DNA from: Priapulus caudatus
Lineage: Eukaryota > Priapulida > Priapulimorpha > Priapulimorphida > Priapulidae
Direction: 5' to 3'
DNA length: 36,996 nt
NCBI RefSeq assembly: GCF_000485595.1
Contig: NW_014577814.1
Coordinates: 114,411-151,406 of the forward strand
The notes beneath the pieces are model-generated. The model ran no database searches and had not been told where the DNA came from. It worked only from the letters and a program-made list of their open reading frames with translations. Shown one piece after another: positions 23,303-36,996 of this stretch (positions are counted from its first letter, which is position 1; each line of letters starts with the position of its first letter). Position numbers and translations under genes: made by a program.

Positions 23303-23313
23303 AATATGGCGGC
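23303..23313 (+). promoter_or_regulatory. YY1-type motif upstream of COQ7
   Basis: AATATGGCGGC matches the strong YY1 consensus AAnATGGCGGC and lies 401 bp before the COQ7 start codon. In animals this motif is common near start sites of housekeeping genes, including nuclear genes for mitochondrial proteins. That it works for COQ7 here is inference; the transcription start is unknown. Confidence 0.45.
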
Positions 23314-23532
23314 CCCCTGGAAGAACGAGTAAACATACGTGCTATTACACAGTAACATCAAAGACTGTAGACACACAGTTACACACGGACACTTTGTGCT
23401 GAATCATATTATTTTAAGGTACATGTGCACAAGAATTAGAATTTAATGAGAAGATTAACAAGTTAAATCGAAGTAATCTACACACTCACTGTGACTCACT
23501 GCACAAACACAGTACCAATACCAATACCATGT

Positions 23533-23538
23533 CACGTG
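23533..23538. promoter_or_regulatory. Palindromic E-box CACGTG upstream of COQ7
   Basis: CACGTG in the context gtCACGTGcg lies 176 bp upstream of the start codon. This core is bound by USF/Myc-type bHLH factors. A single six-base site is weak evidence taken alone. Confidence 0.3.
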
Positions 23539-23713
23539 CGTCTCTTGGAAGCTGGCCAGTGGTCATCTCATCATGATCAGAGTCATCACTTGCGATTTTG
23601 AATAACACCACACCACTTCTTAACGGGTTTTATATTATATTCTTAACAGTGAAGTTCACTATTAATATTTCCACAGCATTCTTCAAGGAATCGGTAATTA
23701 CCTTCTTAGCGCA

Positions 23714-23932
23714 ATGCCAATGGCCAGGCAATCAATGTTACTTTGGATGGCCCGCCCTGCCAGACAGACGTGCAGGACAATGTCCACAACGCCGGCCGGT
23801 GTGGACGTCCGACGGAGAGCTATGCTTGACCGCATCATCAGGGTGGACCATGCGGGCGAGCTTGCTGCAGATCGAATATATGCCGGTCAGATGGCTGTTT
23901 TAGGCAAGACGGCCACGGGTCCCGTGATAAAG
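23714..23932 (+). CDS. COQ7: COQ7 exon 1
   Basis: Encodes residues 1-73: the Arg-rich presequence, the [11 protein letters not shown] motif with first iron ligand Glu49, and [10 protein letters not shown]. It ends AAG before GTGGGA (phase 0). An acceptor-like tttccacag upstream at 23668-23676 leaves open a 5' UTR intron. Confidence 0.95.
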
Positions 23933-26092
23933 GTGGGAGGATGGATTAACCCTCTAGCTGCCTGCATTCCTGTTCATTGTAGCTTTCATGAAGAGTGCAT
24001 ACCATAACATCTGTGACTACGTAGCTGCTACGTTCTCTAAAGTATTCCGGTGCAGAACTCTGATTATGATGCAGCTTAAACACCAATCCTTTAGGATCAC
24101 GGCGTGCGAATACTTTTGGCACAACCACAAGTCTCTGTGGATAACGTTAATTTACCACCCCACCTGTGCAAACGTCACGAGTACAGTCTGCTATATACCT
24201 TTATAACATTGCAGGAAATGTGGGAGCAAGAGAAAAAACATTTGGCAAAGTTTGAATCGTTACTGCCACAGTACCGAGCAAGACCATCAGCACTGATACC
24301 TTTCTGGAACATAGCTGGATTTGCTCTCGGTGACTATACTTATATGTAGTGAATCCTGCGTGAACCAGGTTATATAATTTTGAAGAAAACGAAGTACAAG
24401 TAATGTATTAAGCCCCCCATACACACATTTTTGCTGTGCAAGAGTTGCATGAAAATGTTTTTTTCTGTGTAAATCCTATTAATGCCTCTGGGTAACAGTC
24501 ATGTAACTGTGCAATACAATGTATTGTTATCATTTCATTGGATAACTGCTCAGATATTAATCATCCTTAAACTGTCATAAGGTGTTTATCATTGTAATGC
24601 TGTCTTTGCTGTTTAGGAGCTGGTACTGCACTCTTAGGTAAGCAAGCTGCCATGGCCTGTACAGTTGCAGTGGAAGAAATCATTGGAGATCACTACAACA
24701 GGTCTGAAATAATGCACTCTGATGTGATTGATGCAGACTATTACCGTTTGCTTACTGCCATTTTAGAAAATGGTAGTTCCTACTTGTGTTTGCCTTCATC
24801 GAAAGTCTTAAGCAGTATCTACTGCATGTTGCATGTCCCATGCACTTGGAATAGAGTCAGTGAAAACTAAATATATATATTCATCTTGCTATCCTGAAAC
24901 TTTGAGGTAGCTGCACCTACTCCTCACCATTACGAGTGTGTTAATTACTGCACTTATAATATATAGATGTAAACATCTCATTTTGAGCCGTCCCTACTGT
25001 TGTAAGTCAGCTACTAGCAATGTTAAAAGATCAGTTATAACTGTGAAGTCGTAGTTTTCTCTCTGAAAGCAGGTGCAGAATTTATTGTAAATAATCTATG
25101 TGTGGTAGAAAAGTGCAATTGCAACCAATGCTTAATGTATAGCTTCATTTTAAGCTAACGCTCATAGCATTGTGTATATTTCTAGTCAAATAAGAGAGCT
25201 CTTAGAAGACAACCCAGAACTGCACAAGGAACTGTTAGAGGTAACAACAGCATTCTGTCAAACTCGTGCCGATTGTGCGCATAGGATGTGTACATTATGT
25301 CTATGAATTTCCTATTGTTTTTAACTTACAAAATATATCTAGCAGATTGATATCATTCTATGACAGCAATGGAATAAAGCAATTTATGCTTTTCCAGTTG
25401 GATAATTAGCATGAATTGGTTCAAGACTAAGGCCTCATCACATTTCCCTATATATATTTTGTTCTCGGTCATCGTCATTGCGCGTTTCTTCATTGCAGAC
25501 TATCAGAGAGTTCAGGGATGATGAGCTTGGGCATTTAGAGACAGGGATGCAGAACGAGGCAGAGCAGGTAAGTGAGCACCACACAACAAAACAGTGGAGT
25601 TGTTGGGAGTCTTGTTAGGAGAGGATCTCTCGACACCGACAAAGTGTATCGTGTTTCCTACCTGAAACTGTTTTAACAACTCTATCCTAATACCTGGAAT
25701 CTATCTGTGTGTCAAAATCCGAGGCTGAATAAATGAGGATGACCCCTGCCCTAATTTTATACCTGGTAGACGTTTCAACATCACCTGATGTGTGTGGAAA
25801 ACCATATTTCCTATTGATACGTATTAAAATCAAATTGAAATGCAACGTGAAAGATTGGAGTTAGTAAATATACACCGAAAATCGTTGGAAAAACATAAGC
25901 ATGATCAAAATATGTCATGTGTAAGAATACACAAAGTGTTAGTTGTTTTGTGTGAGACTATAAGCAACCTATCTTTTGACATGAAGCCCATATCTTATTA
26001 TCTCTCTTGTACAGGCACCTTTTTATAAGACTCTGACTGAGGTCATCAAGATTGGATGCAGAGGTGCAGTGTGGGTAGCCGAACGAGTATGA
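23714..26092 (+). CDS. COQ7: 5-demethoxyubiquinone hydroxylase, mitochondrial (COQ7), six coding exons
   Basis: COQ7 (CLK-1/CAT5) hydroxylates demethoxyubiquinone in the penultimate step of ubiquinone synthesis, bound to the matrix face of the inner mitochondrial membrane with the COQ complex. The exons 23714-23932, 24215-24329, 24617-24701, 25186-25240, 25499-25567 and 26015-26092 all have GT-AG borders with matching phases and join into 206 codons plus a TGA stop; human COQ7 has 217 residues. Residues 1 to about 30 are Arg-rich without acidic residues until position 31, as in a mitochondrial presequence. The diiron ligands of the ferritin-like fold are all present: Glu49 in RVDHAGE, Glu79 and His82 (ExxH), Glu131 in VAVEE, Glu167 and His170 (ExxH). 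The start is the first ATG after an in-frame stop at 23663. No defect is seen, so it should be functional. The COQ9-binding and lipid-access segments are not distinguishable by eye. Confidence 0.97.
24215..24329 (+). CDS. COQ7: COQ7 exon 2
   Basis: Follows ttataacattgcag. Encodes [10 protein letters not shown] with the ExxH iron ligands, then the [17 protein letters not shown] segment matching human RPTVLMPLWNVLGFALG. It ends CTCG before GTGACT (phase 1). Confidence 0.96.
24617..24701 (+). CDS. COQ7: COQ7 exon 3
   Basis: Follows tttgctgtttag. Encodes [20 protein letters not shown], including iron ligand Glu131, and HYN. It ends AACAG before GTCTGA (phase 2), an unusual but acceptable donor; the reading continues in frame into exon 4 as in the human protein. 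Confidence 0.95.
25186..25240 (+). CDS. COQ7: COQ7 exon 4
   Basis: A 55-nt exon after gtatatttctag encoding [19 protein letters not shown], equivalent to human NQIRTLMEEDPEKYEELLQ. Ends GAG before GTAACA (phase 0). Confidence 0.94.
25499..25567 (+). CDS. COQ7: COQ7 exon 5
   Basis: A 69-nt exon between cattgcag and GTAAGT. Encodes [18 protein letters not shown], containing the second ExxH pair (Glu167, His170). Confidence 0.96.
26015..26092 (+). CDS. COQ7: COQ7 exon 6 and stop codon
   Basis: Follows ctcttgtacag. Encodes the last 25 residues, ending [15 protein letters not shown] then TGA, matching the human IIQAGCRVAIYLSERL end. Confidence 0.95.
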   Translation, partial: APFYKTLTEVIKIGCRGAVWVAERV

Positions 26093-27379
26093 CAGCAAAT
26101 TCTCACCACACCTGGTCTGTCAGCTAAGCTAGATCTACATTCTAGGAAATGTAAACGTGCTTGGACTGCACAGGAAACATTCATGTTGCCTTCAGTGACC
26201 ATGTGCAGCTGATGGCTGGAATCATCGTAGTTAAACGTTATCAGCTAGCTTTGAGGTTAGTAACCGTGTGAGGTCAGTACGTGGCTCCATCTGGGGGCGG
26301 TATGGATGATGGCCCTATGGATGATGGCCCTACGAACGACTGTTGACATTTGAGCCAAAGGATCAGAGGGCTGGATAAATGCCGAGGGGATGAGAAAGAT
26401 AAAATTACTGAATGTGCCTTGCATCAGGGTATTTCAAATGGGATTTCTATCAGCCATATTTTGGCATAAAACCTACACTGGGATATTCGTGCGATTTGAA
26501 TTTATAATAATTTAATTTCATTGTAAATGAATTGTCATTAAAGAGTAGCTAAATGAAAACCACTTCTAGTAAAATTAGTTATAACCTGCGAAACATGATG
26601 GAAGACTAGCAAGACGTGACTAGTTATATCAGGGTTCGCACACATGTATCTACAGGTTTATTCGTTATCGTGTCTTAGTAATTTATGTACAAGTTGTTTA
26701 CTTGTTACTTATTGTTACTTGTATTTTGTAGGTAAATGTGTATTAAAACAGTTATTATTTGATACCAGATATATTATTGGTCCTCCGCTTTTACACAGAC
26801 TTGTTATTGATTTTCTTATGTGCATTCCAATAAGGAATGTTAATAACATGACCCAAAAATATTCACATTTCTTAATTTTTTACGAATACGAGTATGATAA
26901 ATAAGTTAACATACATTTCTGACAAAACAGTTAAATAATTTATTACATGCACAATCCAAACATGAGGTTATGTACGTGTTCACACGCAAACATAGTTTAC
27001 AACATTGTGCAATGACAAACTGATACACTGGCATTATATATATAAATATGATATTTTCAGTAAATAGTAAAAACATTTACAGTGAGCAATGATCGAGGAG
27101 TTGGTGCACACCTAGACGTATACCATACTGCTATGATTGCTAGGAATGCACTCATAACGGGTGATACTGACGATGAGAAAATGAATTAAGTGTTGTTTAC
27201 TGTGTTATGTGTTCTCCTGCTGTCGTGTGTAATGCTCACTCGGGTGTGTGTATCGCTTATTGTGCTGTTCCATGACACTGTTGCATGTCGTCTTGCTCCG
27301 GTCCGTATTTCTCATTCTTTGGCGCGTATCGTTCCTTCTGTGCTGCACTCCGCCCCTCGCCACCTCCTGCCGCTGACTG
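26093..27379. other. Intergenic region between two convergent genes
   Basis: Holds the COQ7 3' UTR and probably the end of the cyclase transcript. ATTAAA at 26537 could serve COQ7, and TTTATT near 26937 reads AATAAA on the minus strand. A small tandem duplication of ATGGATGATGGCCCT lies near 26300-26332. An 86-codon frame at 26644-26904 is AT-rich and unrecognised. Confidence 0.45.
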
Positions 27380-27875
27380 CTACGGCTGCAACTGTTCTCC
27401 GCTCATCTGCCGTGACTCTGTCGTTGTGAAGTTATACACGGGGGTGTTCGCATCCCTGCGAGAATCGCGCCTCACTCTCCCGCTCTTCAATCTACATCCG
27501 TTCCCTCTCTGCTGCAGAGGCAGCGAGTCACGTGGTGCCGCCGTGACGTCAGCGACGTGTCCACGCATTGTCTTTCCAAAGTCAATGTCAGCCGTCTCGC
27601 CGTGCAGCGATGTGCTGCCGGTGGTGCACCGGTAGGTGGCGTCTAGTGACACCTGTTGATCACCGGGTTGCTTCAGCAACGACGAGTTAACCGCAGGATG
27701 ATTGACGGCTGCTTTTCTAGCAGATACTGGTTCCTGCACTGGTGGCAGCTTTTCCGCGTGTAGAGGCATGTCCTGTGAGACCCACGCGTCCGCGGCGACG
27801 GTGGCTCCATCTGCATCCCTGGGTTGCTCGATGATGATTGGCGGGGCAGGGGCGTGGGACGCGTGGTGAAGAGAC
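27380..27875 (-). CDS. Possible C-terminal tail exon of the guanylate cyclase
   Basis: An open 164-codon stretch with a good acceptor (attcctttag) and a stop at 27380-27382. It is GC-richer than its surroundings and encodes a hydrophilic, Pro/Ser/Thr/Arg-rich sequence starting SLHHASHAPAPPIIIEQP. Several membrane cyclases have such long disordered tails. Its frame does not join the preceding exon: the donor after TAG is in phase 0 and this frame needs phase 2, and the stop intervenes. It is either an alternative last exon joined through an unseen exon, or a chance frame. Confidence 0.35.
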
Positions 27876-28103
27876 CTAAAGGAATGATGATAAGAGACGG
27901 TGAATGCAGTGATATTCGCAACACGTGTGGTAACGCGCGCAGAGACGCACACACGCACGGACGTAAACGAAACAAAACTAGAACACACATACACGCACGG
28001 ACACGCACTTAGATACAACACGAGCGTACGCATGCAATGATGCAAGCACACGCGCACATCAACACGTGCGTTAACACCATACAACTAACGGACACACGCG
28101 CAA

Positions 28104-28307
<204 letters not shown>

Positions 28308-28334
28308 AGCTCATCACAAAAATGTTCGATATGC

Positions 28335-28390
28335 ATAATATCAAGAGCGTATAAAGAAGGCAGTCCTTCTTTATACGCTCTTGATAATAT
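28335..28390. mobile_element. Short palindromic element 4 (42 bp) with 7-bp direct repeats
   Basis: Arms of 19 bp (CAAGAGCGTATAAAGAAGG and its exact complement) around a 4-base loop CAGT occupy 28342-28383. ATAATAT, the reverse complement of the ATATTAT found at elements 1 and 2, flanks it on both sides (28335-28341 and 28384-28390). If the cyclase ends at 28415 this hairpin is in its 3' UTR. Confidence 0.7.
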
Positions 28391-28414
28391 CCAAGTACCT
28401 GATGGTGTGAGTAC

Positions 28415-36690
<8,276 letters not shown>

Positions 36691-36869
36691 CTGCGAGCAC
36701 AGACGTCAATTCGGATGAGGAGAATTCAATATGGCGTCAGTGAGGTAGAATATTGTAGATACAGGTTAGTTAAGAGGTAAGAAGGTGAGAAAAAGATATG
36801 AGATAAGAAGCTTGGATTGCACCAGGTTTCAGACCAATGAATTATCAGGATAGCGCGTAATGAGAAGAT

Positions 36870-36996
36870 ATTGCGGGACGGGATGGGATGGAATGGAGTG
36901 GGATGGGATGGTATGGGTTGGGATGAGATGAGATGGGATGGGGTTGTATGGGATGGGATGGGATGGGATGGGATGGGATGGGATGGGATGGGATGG
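36870..36996. repeat. (GGGAT)n microsatellite reaching the window edge
   Basis: GGGAT/GGGATG repeats, degenerate to about 36950 and then perfect to the end, inside the cyclase intron. The array probably continues beyond the window. Confidence 0.9.

Noticed and set aside
25840-26028. 62-codon frame running into COQ7 exon 6 from the intron
   Set aside because: The last exon has a good acceptor at 26014 and its reading frame continues exon 5 exactly; the upstream frame is intronic and differs.

Overview
This is a stretch of animal (metazoan) nuclear DNA, most likely from an invertebrate and probably a marine one. The evidence is two multi-exon genes with GT-AG introns in animal families (COQ7 and a receptor-type guanylate cyclase), TTAGGG-type telomere-like repeats inside a transposon-like element, several MITE-like inverted-repeat elements and very abundant microsatellites. 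I cannot name the species. There is a 331-base assembly gap. The simple-repeat tracts are full of single-base slips, as expected of long-read or poorly polished assembly.

Layout. 1-7215 is tandem-repeat DNA arranged as two rounds of the same order: a GA-rich tract, a ~280-bp conserved non-repetitive spacer, then a TAGATAGACGGGG-type minisatellite. 7216-8500 is AT-rich non-coding DNA with a decayed tRNA-like sequence. 8500-14330 is non-coding DNA with ATCC, CA/TG and TA microsatellites. 14340-16700 is mostly CT repeat, followed by 2 kb of unremarkable sequence and another CT tract that runs into the gap (19125-19455). 19456-23280 is non-coding and holds a MITE. 23281-26092 carries a promoter-like region and the complete COQ7 gene (+ strand, six exons, 206 aa). 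27380-36690 carries the 3' half of a receptor guanylate cyclase gene (- strand), transcribed toward COQ7; its ectodomain, membrane segment and most of the kinase-homology domain lie beyond the right edge.

The two genes are convergent and have no functional link that I can see. COQ7 makes a mitochondrial ubiquinone-synthesis hydroxylase. The cyclase makes cGMP at the plasma membrane in response to ligand.

The most interesting signal is a set of four tiny palindromic insertions (10782, 21588, 28335, 34853). Each begins CARGAG, ends CTCYTG, is only 17-72 bp long, and is flanked by a perfect 7-bp direct repeat of very similar AT-rich sequence (ATATTAT, ATATTAT, ATAATAT, ATGTAAT). They look like a family of hairpin elements with a defined target preference, and one copy has what resembles an excision footprint beside it. 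Other notable items are a 220-bp inverted-repeat element carrying telomeric repeats, two further MITE-like elements, a repeat with two triple AGGTCA arrays exactly 173 bp apart, and an unresolved choice of 3' end for the cyclase.
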